A stretch of 64,000 nucleotides of DNA from Methylobacterium aquaticum (lineage in GTDB: Bacteria > Pseudomonadota > Alphaproteobacteria > Rhizobiales > Beijerinckiaceae). Below are positions 54,483 through 62,476 of the stretch, in pieces. The notes below the pieces were generated by a model, which was not told the origin of the DNA, ran no database searches, and worked only from the letters and a program-made list of their open reading frames with translations. The stretch lies in contig NZ_CP043627.1 in assembly GCF_016804325.1 (NCBI RefSeq), positions 6,913,001-6,977,000 of the forward strand. The letters run 5' to 3'. The translations under genes and the position numbers were made by a program. Each line of letters begins with the position of its first letter. Position 1 is the first letter of the stretch.

Positions 54483-55660
54483 GGTCAACTCGTCGCCCAG
54501 CACCTCGCGGGCCCAGCGGAAGGCCCCGTTCGCCGCCGGCACGCCGGCATAGATCGCGGTCTGGATCAGCAGGGCCTGCAACTCGGACACGGTGACGCCG
54601 TTGCGCAAGGCCGGGCGGATGTGGAGCTTGAACTCCTCCTCGCGGCCGAGCGCCACCATCATGGCGAGCGTCACGAAGGAGCGGGTCTTCCACGGGATGC
54701 GCGGGTCGCCCCAGACCTCGCCCCAGGCGGTGCGGGTGATGAAGTCCTGCCACGGCCCGGCGAAGCCCCCGGCCGCCGCGAGCGAGCGCTCGACATGGGC
54801 CTCTCCGAGCACGCTCTTGCGGTTGGCAAGTCCCGTCTCGAACGCCACCGCGCCGGTCGCCGCCTCGGGCGCCTCCCGGTGCCGGTCGAGGAAGCCGAGG
54901 AGATGGGCGGCGGTGGCCGCCGGCTGCTCGACGGAGAGGAGATGGGCGGCATTGGGCAAAACCACCAGTTCGGCGTGGCGGATGCCGTCGCAGATCTCCT
55001 GCGCCATGGCGGGCGGCGTCGCCGGGTCGTCGCGCCCGGCGATCACCAGGGTCGGCGCGGTGATGCGGTCGAGCACCGGGCGCAGGTCCATGCGGCCGAT
55101 GGCGTTGCAGCACACCGCGTAGCCGGCGGAATCCGTCCCCGTGAACTGCCCGCGCACCGGCGCCACCGCGTCGGAGGCCCTGGACGGGAAGTCGGGCGTG
55201 AACCAGCGGGTCATCGTCGCCTCGACGATCGCCGCCGTGCCCTTCTCGCGCACCAGAGCGGCGCGCTCGTTCCACGACGCCTCGCTCGGCATGAAGGCGG
55301 CGGTCGCCATCAGGGTCAGGCTGATCACCCGGTCCGGGTGACGGCTCGCCGCCGCCTGGCCGGTCATGCCGCCGAGCGACAGGCCGACGACGTGGGCGCG
55401 GGGAGGCCGAGCGCATCGAGGAGCCCGATCAGGTCCTCGGCCAGGTCCTCGACCTCGATGCGCTCATCGCGCACCTGCGAGGCGCCGTGGCCGCGTGTGT
55501 CGTAGCGCAGCACGCGGTAGCGGCCGCGCAAGTACGGCACCAGCGGGTCCCACATCGCCAGCGACGTGCCGAGCGAGTTGGAAAAGACCACCACCGGCGC
55601 ACCGCTCGGGCCGGAGAGCTCGTAGTTCAGAAGGGTACCGTTGGCCTCGATCCGGGGCAT
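54480..55660 (-). pseudogene. pcaL: PcaD-PcaC fusion (enol-lactonase/decarboxylase), frameshifted
   Basis: Beta-ketoadipate enol-lactone hydrolase fused to gamma-carboxymuconolactone decarboxylase. From ATG 55658-55660, residues 1-87 read a normal alpha/beta-hydrolase (NSLGTSLAMWDPLVPYLRGR) up to DALGLPAP. The expected continuation HVVGLSLGGMTGQ, with the nucleophile Ser, is one frame over; adding one C in the CCCC at about 55399-55402 restores it. Residues about 270-393 are the decarboxylase part (TRSFVTLAMMVALGREEEFKLHI). Restored length is 393 residues. The two enzymes act in sequence in protocatechuate degradation. Confidence 0.82.
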
Positions 55661-55672
55661 GGAAACCTCAGG

Positions 55673-57031
55673 TTATGCGGAATGGAGAAAGGCGGTGAGG
55701 CGCGAGACTTCCGCCAGCGCCCGGTCGGCGGTGCGGGCTCCGGCGCGGATGGCGGGGCCTAGATCGAAGGCGGCGTCGAGATCGGCGCCCGCCGTCTCGG
55801 GCCGGGCACGCAAGACCTCCCGGAGCGAACCCTGCCCGTCGCGCACCGCGCCGGCGGCCTCCTCCACCAGGGCGTGGGCGGCCTTGGCGCCGGTCACCGG
55901 GCTCAACCGGCTCGCGGCGGCGTCGGCGAAGAGGAGGCCTTGCGTCACGTCGAGGTTGCGGCGCATCCGATCGGGATCGGGCACCAGCCCCTGGGCGAGG
56001 CCGCGGGCCTCGCGCAACGCGCCGGAGGCGAGGCCGAACAGGGTCGGCAGGGCGTGCCACTCGGCGTGCCAGGCGCCGGCCGGGCGCTCGTGGGCCGCCG
56101 CCATCCCGTCGAGCAGGGTGAGGCTCGTGCCCTTGGCGGCGCCGAAGGCGGAGAGGATCACCGTCGAGGAGACGGGGTTGCGCTTGTGCGGCATCGCCGA
56201 GGAGCCGCCGCGGCCCGGCACGTAGGGCTCGGCCACCTCACCGACTTCCGTGGTGGCGAGATGCGCGACGTCGGTGGCGAACTTGGCGAGCGCCCCCATC
56301 AGCAGGGCGAGCCACGAGCCGGTCTCGGCGATGCGGGCGCGGCGCGTGTGCCAGGGGGCGAGGTCGGGATGGAGGCCGAGGGCCGCCGCGAAACCGTCGC
56401 CGACCGCTTCTGCCGTCTCGCCGAGGCCGGCAAGCGTGCCGACGGGACCGCCGAGCGAGGCGGTGAGCACCCGATCGCGCAAGGAAGGCAGCAGGGCCGC
56501 CACCTCGGCGATGCCGAGCGCCCAGATCGCCGCCTTGAAGCCGAAGGTGACGGGGGCGGCGTGCTGGCCGTAGGTGCGGCCGACGCACGGCGTCTCGCGG
56601 TGCTGGCGGGCGATGGCGGACAGCCCGTCGAGGATCGCCTTCAGGTCGGCCGCCACGAGGTCGAGGGCGTCGCGGACCTGGAGCACCAGGGCGGTATCGG
56701 CGATGTCCTGGGTGGTGGTCGCCTTGTGGAAGGCGGGCTCCAGTTCGGGGGGCAGCGCGCCCTGCACCGCCTTGACGAACGGGATCACCGGCACGCCGGA
56801 CACGGCGGTGCGCCGGCCCAGAGCCGCCGGATCGAGCGCCTTCGGGGGGATCGCTTCGATGGCAGGGCTGAGCGAGGCCGGCACAAGGCCGGCCTGGCCT
56901 TGCGCCCGCGCCAGGGCCGCCTCGGCCCGCAGCATCGCCGCCACCCGGGCCTCGTCGGCGAAGACGGCGCGCATCGCGTCCGTGGCGAAGAGGGGCCCGA
57001 GCAGGGCGGAGTCGAGGGCCGAGAGTGTCAT
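55673..57031 (-). CDS. pcaB: 3-Carboxy-cis,cis-muconate cycloisomerase
   Basis: Converts beta-carboxymuconate, from ring cleavage, to gamma-carboxymuconolactone. The 452-residue protein belongs to the fumarase/aspartase family: TQDIADTALVLQVRDAL (as in the second region), GRTYGQHAAPVTFGFK (His at the active site) and the signature GGSSAMPHKRNPVSS near residue 275. It starts four bases after the BKACE stop and ends 12 bases before the PcaD-PcaC start, so all three are one operon. Confidence 0.94.
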   Translation of the reverse strand: MTLSALDSALLGPLFATDAMRAVFADEARVAAMLRAEAALARAQGQAGLVPASLSPAIEAIPPKALDPAALGRRTAVSGVPVIPFVKAVQGALPPELEPAFHKATTTQDIADTALVLQVRDALDLVAADLKAILDGLSAIARQHRETPCVGRTYGQHAAPVTFGFKAAIWALGIAEVAALLPSLRDRVLTASLGGPVGTLAGLGETAEAVGDGFAAALGLHPDLAPWHTRRARIAETGSWLALLMGALAKFATDVAHLATTEVGEVAEPYVPGRGGSSAMPHKRNPVSSTVILSAFGAAKGTSLTLLDGMAAAHERPAGAWHAEWHALPTLFGLASGALREARGLAQGLVPDPDRMRRNLDVTQGLLFADAAASRLSPVTGAKAAHALVEEAAGAVRDGQGSLREVLRARPETAGADLDAAFDLGPAIRAGARTADRALAEVSRLTAFLHSA

Positions 57032-57035
57032 CGGA

Positions 57036-57869
57036 TCAGGCCACGGGCTTCAGGTGGAGCGCGGCGCGGGCCTCCGCCGGGGTCGCGACCTTGCGGTTGT
57101 GGCGGGTCACCATCTCGGCGGCCAGCGAGACCAGCTCGGCATTGCTCGCCGCCAGCCGGTCCTTGGTCACCCGGACGTTGTCCTCGAGCCCGGTGCGGAC
57201 CGCGTCGGCCCCGCGGGCGAGCGCCCAGCCCATCACGCGGGCCTGCTCGCGGCCGATGCCGGCGGCGGTCCAGGTCGCGCCCGGGATCACCCGGCGGGTC
57301 TCGGCGAGCAGGATGTCGAGCAGGTGCTCGTCGGCCGGCATCGCGTTCTTCACGCCCATCACGAACTGCACGTGGGGATGGGCGTCCATCAGCCCCTCCT
57401 CGATCAGCCGCTTGGCACCGTGGATGTGCGACAGGTCGAAGATCTCGATCTCGGGCCGGATGCCGTGCGTGCGCATCGAGCCGGCGAGGTCGTTCACGAG
57501 CGTCGCGTGGTTCTCGTAGACGATGGTCGGGAAATTGACCGAGCCGGTCGAGAGCGAGGCCATGTCGGGCTTGTGGACCAGCGACAGCCCGCGCGCGCTC
57601 GGGTCACGGCCGCGGCCGCCGGTCGAGAACTGCACGATCATGCCGGGGCAGTGCTTGCGAACCCCCTCCTGCACCGCCGCGAACTTGTCGGGGTCGGAGG
57701 AGGGCGACTCGTCGTCGTTGCGGACGTGGATGTGGACGAGGGTCGCGCCGGCCTCGAAGGCCTGGTGCGTCGATTCGATCTGCTCGGCGACGGCGGTAGG
57801 CACCGCCGGGTTGTCCTTCTTGCGCGGGACCGAGCCGGTGATCGCGACCGCGATGACGACGGGGTTCAT
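57036..57869 (-). CDS. Beta-keto acid cleavage enzyme (BKACE), copy 2, in pca cluster
   Basis: A 277-residue DUF849 enzyme with HIH in LVHIHVRNDDES (metal ligands, near residue 44), FSTGGRGRD, SLSTGSVNFP and GLEDNVRV. AGGAGACCCC precedes ATG 57867-57869. It lies between pcaG and pcaB, in the same direction, with the pcaB start four bases on. pcaIJ and pcaF, which normally convert beta-ketoadipate to succinyl-CoA and acetyl-CoA, are absent, so this enzyme could cleave beta-ketoadipate with acetyl-CoA to acetoacetate and succinyl-CoA. That role is an inference from position and family chemistry. Confidence 0.9.
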   Translation of the reverse strand: MNPVVIAVAITGSVPRKKDNPAVPTAVAEQIESTHQAFEAGATLVHIHVRNDDESPSSDPDKFAAVQEGVRKHCPGMIVQFSTGGRGRDPSARGLSLVHKPDMASLSTGSVNFPTIVYENHATLVNDLAGSMRTHGIRPEIEIFDLSHIHGAKRLIEEGLMDAHPHVQFVMGVKNAMPADEHLLDILLAETRRVIPGATWTAAGIGREQARVMGWALARGADAVRTGLEDNVRVTKDRLAASNAELVSLAAEMVTRHNRKVATPAEARAALHLKPVA

Positions 57870-57920
57870 GGGGGTCTCCTTGGTTGTTCGAATTTGCTTG
57901 TCGTGACGTTCCACCCTCCG

Positions 57921-58062
57921 GGTCATTCCGGGGCCGCGCAGCGGAGCCCGGAATCCAGACACTCAGGTGTTTCAGAAGAAAGCGGAACGATCACCGCTCC
58001 ATCCTGAACGTCCCGCGGCTCGGGATTCCGGGCTCTCGCCTGCGGCGAGCCCCGGAATGACC
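57921..58062. repeat. Palindromic repeat, family R copy 3
   Basis: A 142-base inverted repeat between pcaG and the BKACE gene. Ends are GGTCATTCCGGGGC and GCCCCGGAATGACC; the inner arms GGAGCCCGGAATCC and GGATTCCGGGCTC pair. It may attenuate transcription within the pca operon. Confidence 0.8.
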
Positions 58063-58109
58063 CGGAGGGCTTCAAACCCTGGCGCTTCGTTCTCGTATTT
58101 CCGAACGCC

Positions 58110-58745
58110 TCACACGTCGAAGAACACGGTCTCGTTCGGCCCCTGCAGATGGATGTCGAAGACGTAGACCGCCTTGCCGTCCCGCTCCTCGCGCTTCGCC
58201 AGCAGGGTGTCGCGCAACGGCCCGCGCTCGACGAGGTTCAGGACCGGGTCGTTGGCGTTGGCCTCGGCCTCGTCGGCGAAGTAGAGCCGGGTCTGGAGGC
58301 CGATATTGATGCCGCGGGCGGCGATCCACAGGTTGACGTGCGGCGCCATCGCGCGATGCCCCTTCCGGCCCTCGACCGGGCCGGGCTTCACCGTGTCGAA
58401 GAACCAGACACCGGTGTCGAAGTCCGAGCCGGTGCGGCCCCAGCCTCGGAACGTCTCGTCGAGAGGCTTGCCCTCCTGCCGGTCGGCCGGGTGGTTGTAG
58501 CGGCCCACGGAATTGGCCTGCCAGATCTCCAGGAAGGCGTCGCGCACCAGCGAGCCGGCGCCGTCGAAGACCCGGCCCTCGATCCGGATGCGCTCGCCCT
58601 TGGTGTCGGGCCCGGCGAGAACGTTGGTGAAGTTGGTCTCGAAGATGTCGAACCCGGCCTGGTGCGGGATCAGCCCGATATGGACGTAGGGCCCGGCGGT
58701 CTGGGACGGCGTCTCCTGGAGACGGACGGGAAGCGGCTGGACCAT
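58110..58745 (-). CDS. pcaG: Protocatechuate 3,4-dioxygenase alpha subunit
   Basis: The non-catalytic alpha chain of intradiol ring cleavage dioxygenase (211 residues). QETPSQTAGPYVHIGLIP (residues 10-27), IEGRVFDGAGSLVRDAFLEIWQAN and APHVNLWIAARGINIGLQTRLYF are typical. It starts four bases after the pcaH stop, giving translational coupling. With PcaH it opens protocatechuate to beta-carboxymuconate using O2. Confidence 0.95.
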   Translation of the reverse strand: MVQPLPVRLQETPSQTAGPYVHIGLIPHQAGFDIFETNFTNVLAGPDTKGERIRIEGRVFDGAGSLVRDAFLEIWQANSVGRYNHPADRQEGKPLDETFRGWGRTGSDFDTGVWFFDTVKPGPVEGRKGHRAMAPHVNLWIAARGINIGLQTRLYFADEAEANANDPVLNLVERGPLRDTLLAKREERDGKAVYVFDIHLQGPNETVFFDV

Positions 58746-58749
58746 GGTC

Positions 58750-59478
58750 TCAGTTCCCCTGAAGCTTGTTCTCGAACAGCGTCTGCTGGCGGCCGCGCAG
58801 CACGATGTCGAACTTGTAGGCGAGCATGTCGAGCGGCACCGCGGCGCCGAGGTCGAGGGGGGCGATCAGGCGCTCGGCGGCCGAGCGGTCGGGGATGCCG
58901 AGCACCATCGGGTCGCGCCAGATCAGCGGGTCGCCCTCGAAATACATCTGGGTGATGAGGCGCTGGGCGAAGCCCGAGCCGAACACCGAGAAGTGGATAT
59001 GCGCCGGGCGCCAGGAATTGAGGTTGTTGCGCCAGGGATAGGGCCCGGGCTTGATCGTGCGGAAGTAGTAGAAGCCGTGCTCGTCGGTGATCGTGCGGCC
59101 GCAGCCGCCGAAATTCGGGTCGATCGGCGCGAGGTAGCGGTCGTTGCGGTGGCGGTAGCGCCCGCCCGCATTGGCCTGCCAGAACTCGACCAGGGTGTGG
59201 GGGATGCCGCGCCCGTTCTCGTCGCGGACATGGCCGTGGACGAAGATCCGCTCGCCGATCGGCTCGCCCTCGCGGGCGTAGTTGAGGATCAGGTCGTTAT
59301 CGAGGGCCCCGAGCTCGGAATGGCCGAAGGTCGGGCCGGTCACCTCCGACAGGGAGGATTGCAGCGACAGCATGGCGCGACGCGGCGAGCGCAGCACGCT
59401 GGTCTTGTAGTCCGGCGTGAAGGCCGGTGGGTGGATCGAGCGGTCCCGTTGCAGGAACTCGCTGTCGGCGTGGGTCAT
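58750..59478 (-). CDS. pcaH: Protocatechuate 3,4-dioxygenase beta subunit
   Basis: The Fe(III) catalytic subunit (242 residues). The intradiol signature [20 protein letters not shown] contains the first Fe-Tyr; [18 protein letters not shown] supplies the second Tyr, and [11 protein letters not shown] the two His ligands. CCAGGAGGAG precedes ATG 59476-59478. First gene of the pcaHG-BKACE-B-(DC) set. A small hairpin (CGCTCC and GGAGCG at 59493-59509) is in the leader. Confidence 0.95.
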   Translation of the reverse strand: MTHADSEFLQRDRSIHPPAFTPDYKTSVLRSPRRAMLSLQSSLSEVTGPTFGHSELGALDNDLILNYAREGEPIGERIFVHGHVRDENGRGIPHTLVEFWQANAGGRYRHRNDRYLAPIDPNFGGCGRTITDEHGFYYFRTIKPGPYPWRNNLNSWRPAHIHFSVFGSGFAQRLITQMYFEGDPLIWRDPMVLGIPDRSAAERLIAPLDLGAAVPLDMLAYKFDIVLRGRQQTLFENKLQGN

Positions 59479-59612
59479 CGTCTCCTCCTGGGCGCTCCTT
59501 TTCGGAGCGTGCGGGTCGTGCGAGGGTTGATCCTCGGTGGCTCGGGCGGCCCGGTCGTTCGACGCGCCCACGGGACTTACCATCGTCCCGGGAGCCGAGC
59601 CATGTCGGGCGG

Positions 59613-60440
59613 TCATCCGGGCGTGACGGCGGCCCGGCCGCCGAGCGCCCCGAGATACTCGGAGAAGGCGCCGACCGAGGACAGGTCGGCGGCGGCCGCG
59701 ATGAGCTCGGGCGCGATCGCGTCGCGTTGCGCCTCGCCGAGGCGCAGGCTCGGGCCGGCGACGCTGAGATTGCCGATCGCCCGGCCGGTCTGCGGATGCA
59801 CGATGTTGGCCGCCATCGCGGCGGCGCCCGGCGTGTTGGTGTCCTGCACCCAGGCATAGCCCCGGGCGCGGGCCTCGTTCACCAGGGCCATCAGGGCGGC
59901 GACCGTGCGCGGCGCGTTGGGGCCGCATTCCTCCGGCGCGCCGAGACCCTGGCGCATGACGAGGCTCAAGCCCTCCTCGTCCGAGAGGCTGGCGAGCCAT
60001 GCGATGCCGGTCGAGGTGGTGGAGAGCCGGGCCTCGGTGCCCATGTCGCCGTCGTAGCGCAGGCCCGTGCGGGCGCCTTGCGCCTTCGCCACCCAGACCA
60101 GGCGCGGGTAGTCGACCACGGCGAGGCGCGCCAGCTCGCCGCTCAGCCCCGCCAGGCGGTCGAGCACCGACTGGGCGATGTCGACGACGCCGGTGCGCGA
60201 GAGATGCTTGAGGCCGAGCGTCGCGAATTTGGTGGTGAGGAGGTAGCGGCCGGTCTCGCCGTCCTGCACGACGTAATGATGCTCGGCGAGCTCGGCGAGC
60301 AGCCGGTGCGCGCCGCTCTTGGGGATATCCAGCGTCTCGGCGATGGTCTGGAGGGGCAGCCCGCGCGGATGGTTCGCGAGGAGTTCCACCAGGTCCAGGA
60401 CGCGCCGCAGCAGGGAGCCGGCCATCTGTCGTGCTCGCAT
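59613..60440 (-). CDS. IclR-family regulator of the pca cluster
   Basis: A 275-residue IclR regulator, the family that contains PcaR and PcaU. The winged helix ([21 protein letters not shown], then [11 protein letters not shown], about residues 10-65) is followed by the effector GAF-like domain (about 80-255, with [22 protein letters not shown]). A second in-frame ATG at 60425 is an alternative start. It is co-directional with pcaH (134 bases downstream) and divergent from the EamA gene, with palindromic sites in between. Confidence 0.87.
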   Translation of the reverse strand: MRARQMAGSLLRRVLDLVELLANHPRGLPLQTIAETLDIPKSGAHRLLAELAEHHYVVQDGETGRYLLTTKFATLGLKHLSRTGVVDIAQSVLDRLAGLSGELARLAVVDYPRLVWVAKAQGARTGLRYDGDMGTEARLSTTSTGIAWLASLSDEEGLSLVMRQGLGAPEECGPNAPRTVAALMALVNEARARGYAWVQDTNTPGAAAMAANIVHPQTGRAIGNLSVAGPSLRLGEAQRDAIAPELIAAAADLSSVGAFSEYLGALGGRAAVTPG

Positions 60441-60457
60441 TCACGTTCGTAAATCTG

Positions 60458-60486
60458 GAACGCGGTTCTGGATTTGAACTCGGTTC
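60458..60486. promoter_or_regulatory. Pair of palindromic operator-like sites
   Basis: Two copies of GAACNCGGTTC (60458-60468 and 60476-60486), centres 18 bases apart, lie between the iclR-type gene and the divergent EamA gene. Each is a perfect 4-3-4 palindrome. The spacing would put dimers on roughly one DNA face with a partial third arm GTTCG at 60445. This fits binding of the adjacent IclR regulator but is a prediction. Confidence 0.55.
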
Positions 60487-60525
60487 CGTTCTAAGTCAAG
60501 GGAGTGGACGGGAGAGGAAGCGGGC

Positions 60526-61428
60526 ATGCGCGGCGCGGGCCAGCACGAGACCCTGATCGGCATCGCCCTGATGGTGAGCGCGGTGGCGGGCTTCGCCTCG
60601 ATCGACGCCTCGGCGAAGTTCCTGAGCGGGACGATGAGCCCGATGCTGATCGTCGCCGTGCGCTACCTCGTCAGCTTCGTGATCGTGGCGGCGTTCCTCG
60701 CCGCGCGGCGCGACATCGTCGGGCTGATGCGCACCCGCCGGCCGGGCCTGCAGGTCCTGCGCTCGCTCTGCCTCGTGACGGCGACGATGTGCTCGTTCGT
60801 GGCGCTCCGCTACCTGCCGCTGGCCCAGGTGACCTCGATCACCTTCGCCTCGCCGCTCGTGGTGGCGCTGATCGCCGGTCCCTTGCTCGGCGAGCGGGTC
60901 GGCTGGCGGCGCACGGTCGCGGTGCTGGTCGGCTTCTCGGGCGTGCTGGTGGTGAGCCGGCCCGGCGTGTCGGGGATGCATCCGGCGGCGTTGCTCGCCG
61001 TGGTGACGGCACTCGTCAACGGCGTCTACATCGTGGTGACGCGGATGCTCGCCGCCCACGATCCGCCCGAGACCACGATGTTCTATACCGGCCTCGTCGG
61101 CTCAGTGCTGACGGCGCCGGTCCTGCCGTTCCTGTGGGAGACGCCGGGCGAACCCTCGACCTGGATCGGCATCGCCTCGGTCGGCTTCTTCGGCGCGCTC
61201 GGGCACTGGCTCCTGATCCTGGCGCACCGCCGGGCCCCAGCCTCGACGCTGGCCCCCTTCGCCTATGCCCACCTGCTCTGGGCGGTGCTGCTGGGTTTCC
61301 TGATCTTCGGCCATCTGCCGGACCGTTGGACGGTGATCGGCGGCGGGATCGTGGCGGCCTCGGGGCTGTACCTGCTCTACCACGAGCGTCCGCGGGTGAC
61401 GCCGCCGGGGGAGGAGGGGGCGGTCTAG
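60526..61428 (+). CDS. EamA-family (DMT) transporter
   Basis: A 300-residue ten-helix exporter of the drug/metabolite superfamily. Two EamA repeats are visible, about residues 10-145 (LIGIALMVSAVAGFASIDASAK) and 155-290 (LLAVVTALVNGVYIVVTRML). FVALRYLPLAQVTSITFASPLVVALI is typical. It may export or import an aromatic acid or a related metabolite, as it is divergent from the iclR-type gene and shares the operator region. GGGAGAGGAAGCGGGC precedes ATG 60526. Confidence 0.85.
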   Translation: MRGAGQHETLIGIALMVSAVAGFASIDASAKFLSGTMSPMLIVAVRYLVSFVIVAAFLAARRDIVGLMRTRRPGLQVLRSLCLVTATMCSFVALRYLPLAQVTSITFASPLVVALIAGPLLGERVGWRRTVAVLVGFSGVLVVSRPGVSGMHPAALLAVVTALVNGVYIVVTRMLAAHDPPETTMFYTGLVGSVLTAPVLPFLWETPGEPSTWIGIASVGFFGALGHWLLILAHRRAPASTLAPFAYAHLLWAVLLGFLIFGHLPDRWTVIGGGIVAASGLYLLYHERPRVTPPGEEGAV

Positions 61429-61755
61429 TGCGCGGCGTATGCAGGGCGAGAACCGGCCGCGGTGGGCGGCCGCCATGCCGGCCTCGCTGCCGCCTCGCCG
61501 CGCTCGGCCCTGCGCTGCCCGTGGCAGCCATCCGCTCGAACGGCCACGCGACTCCGATCGGACGTCGCCCGAGCCCGACCCCGCATCGGCCGTCCCCGCC
61601 CATCCGCAACGACGCCCAGCTCACGCAGACAGAATCATGTCCGTGACGGCCGTAAGCCCGTGCGGGGAGGAGTCGGAGGTGGGACAGGAGGCACCGTCCA
61701 GCTTTAAGCGACACCGCCCCTACACCTGAGAGCCTGTTTGATTGACTCAAGCACT

Positions 61756-61883
61756 TATACCAATGGCCCAAGATGCTGACGCATCGGGCCATTGAGCCAT
61801 CTCGAATTTTCTATGCCAACCCAGAGGCTTGACGAAAATTCGAGAACGGAACCAAAGGTCGTTTCCAACGACCGTTGGTATTA
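61756..61883. repeat. 130-base dispersed repeat, family C copy 2
   Basis: Nearly identical to the copy at 54354-54482, with only a few substitutions (for example CTATGCCAACCCAG here against CTACGCCAAGCCAG). Termini TTATACCAA and TTGGTATTA are inverted. The close similarity indicates recent spread or gene conversion. Confidence 0.88.
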
Positions 61884-62008
61884 CTCCCACACACGACCTC
61901 ATCCTGAGGTGTCAGTCGATTGAAAATCGACTGACCTCGAAGGAGGGCTTCAGCGATCGCGAAGACTTCTGGAGCCCTCCTTCGAGGCTCCTTTCAGTCG
62001 CACCTCAG

Positions 62009-62253
62009 AGCCTGTTTGAGCAGCGTTATTTGACAAAAACTGAGAAAAATCAGCAGATATCCTACCCTTCCACCTCATCCTGAGGTGTTAGTCGATCGCA
62101 GATCGACTGACCTCGAAGGAGGGCTCCAGAAGCCTCTGCGATCCCTGGAGCCCTCCTTCGAGGCTCACTTCGTTCGCACCTCAGGATGAGGTTAGCGGGT
62201 AGGATGGTCCCGTCTGTCTCAAATATTTGATAGAAATCCTGCTCAAACAGGCT
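62009..62253. mobile_element. 245-base foldback (MITE-like) insertion
   Basis: Terminal inverted repeats AGCCTGTTTGAGCAG and CTGCTCAAACAGGCT (15 perfect bases) flanked by a 5-base target duplication CTCAG. Inner parts (ATATCCTACCC and GGGTAGGAT) also pair, so the element can fold back on itself. Its centre is another B repeat (62072-62191). It has no coding capacity and would need a transposase supplied elsewhere. Confidence 0.82.
62072..62191. repeat. Palindromic repeat, family B copy 3
   Basis: A complete B element inside the foldback insertion: ACCTCATCCTGAGGTGTTAG at the left, GAAGGAGGGCTCCAG and CTGGAGCCCTCCTTC in the middle, and CACCTCAGGATGAGGT at the right. Confidence 0.85.
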
Positions 62254-62321
62254 CTCAGGATGAGGTCGCGAGAGGGATGCGAAAGGTCGTTGCAGCTAAA
62301 TTTTCGCAAGTCAAACAGGAT

Positions 62322-62428
62322 CTGAAACATTTTCCGACCAAGCGGATGCCGGTTCGTTGTAGAAAACGCGGCGAACTCGAAGACTTCGAGAAGCTTCGCG
62401 ATTGCCGCGCGATCGTGAAGCGTTCCAG
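62322..62428. repeat. Short dispersed repeat, family F copy 2
   Basis: A 107-base relative of the element at 28380-28485. CATTTTCCGACCAAGCGGAT and CTTCGCGATTGCCGCGCGAT align with the first copy; ends have drifted (CTGAAACA and GTTCCAG). Confidence 0.72.
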
Positions 62429-62476
62429 CCCCCCGAGAGGAAGGGGAGAGCACCGAATTTCAACATCGGTTGAGCT

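Larger units (their letters stand above)
61896..62263. repeat. Family B copy 2, interrupted by a foldback insertion
   Basis: The left half runs ACCTCATCCTGAGGTGTC to GCACCTCAG at 62008, and the missing right tip (CAGGATGAGGT) resumes after 62253. Between them lies a 245-base insertion. CTCAG is duplicated at 62004-62008 and 62254-62258. The intact B end would read CACCTCAGGATGAGGT as in copy 1. Confidence 0.82.
61429..62476. other. Gene-free repeat island
   Basis: About 1,050 bases without a supported gene. It carries a degenerate family A remnant (61655-61735), a 130-base C repeat, a B repeat interrupted by a foldback element that itself holds another B copy, and an F repeat. The half-terminus AGAGCCTGTTTGA at 61730-61742 is the start of a further foldback-type end. 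Short ORFs here are repeat translations. Confidence 0.8.

Noticed and set aside
61899..62260. Possible CRISPR array in the repeat island
   Set aside because: The repeats are long inverted palindromes with no regular spacers and there are no cas genes nearby.
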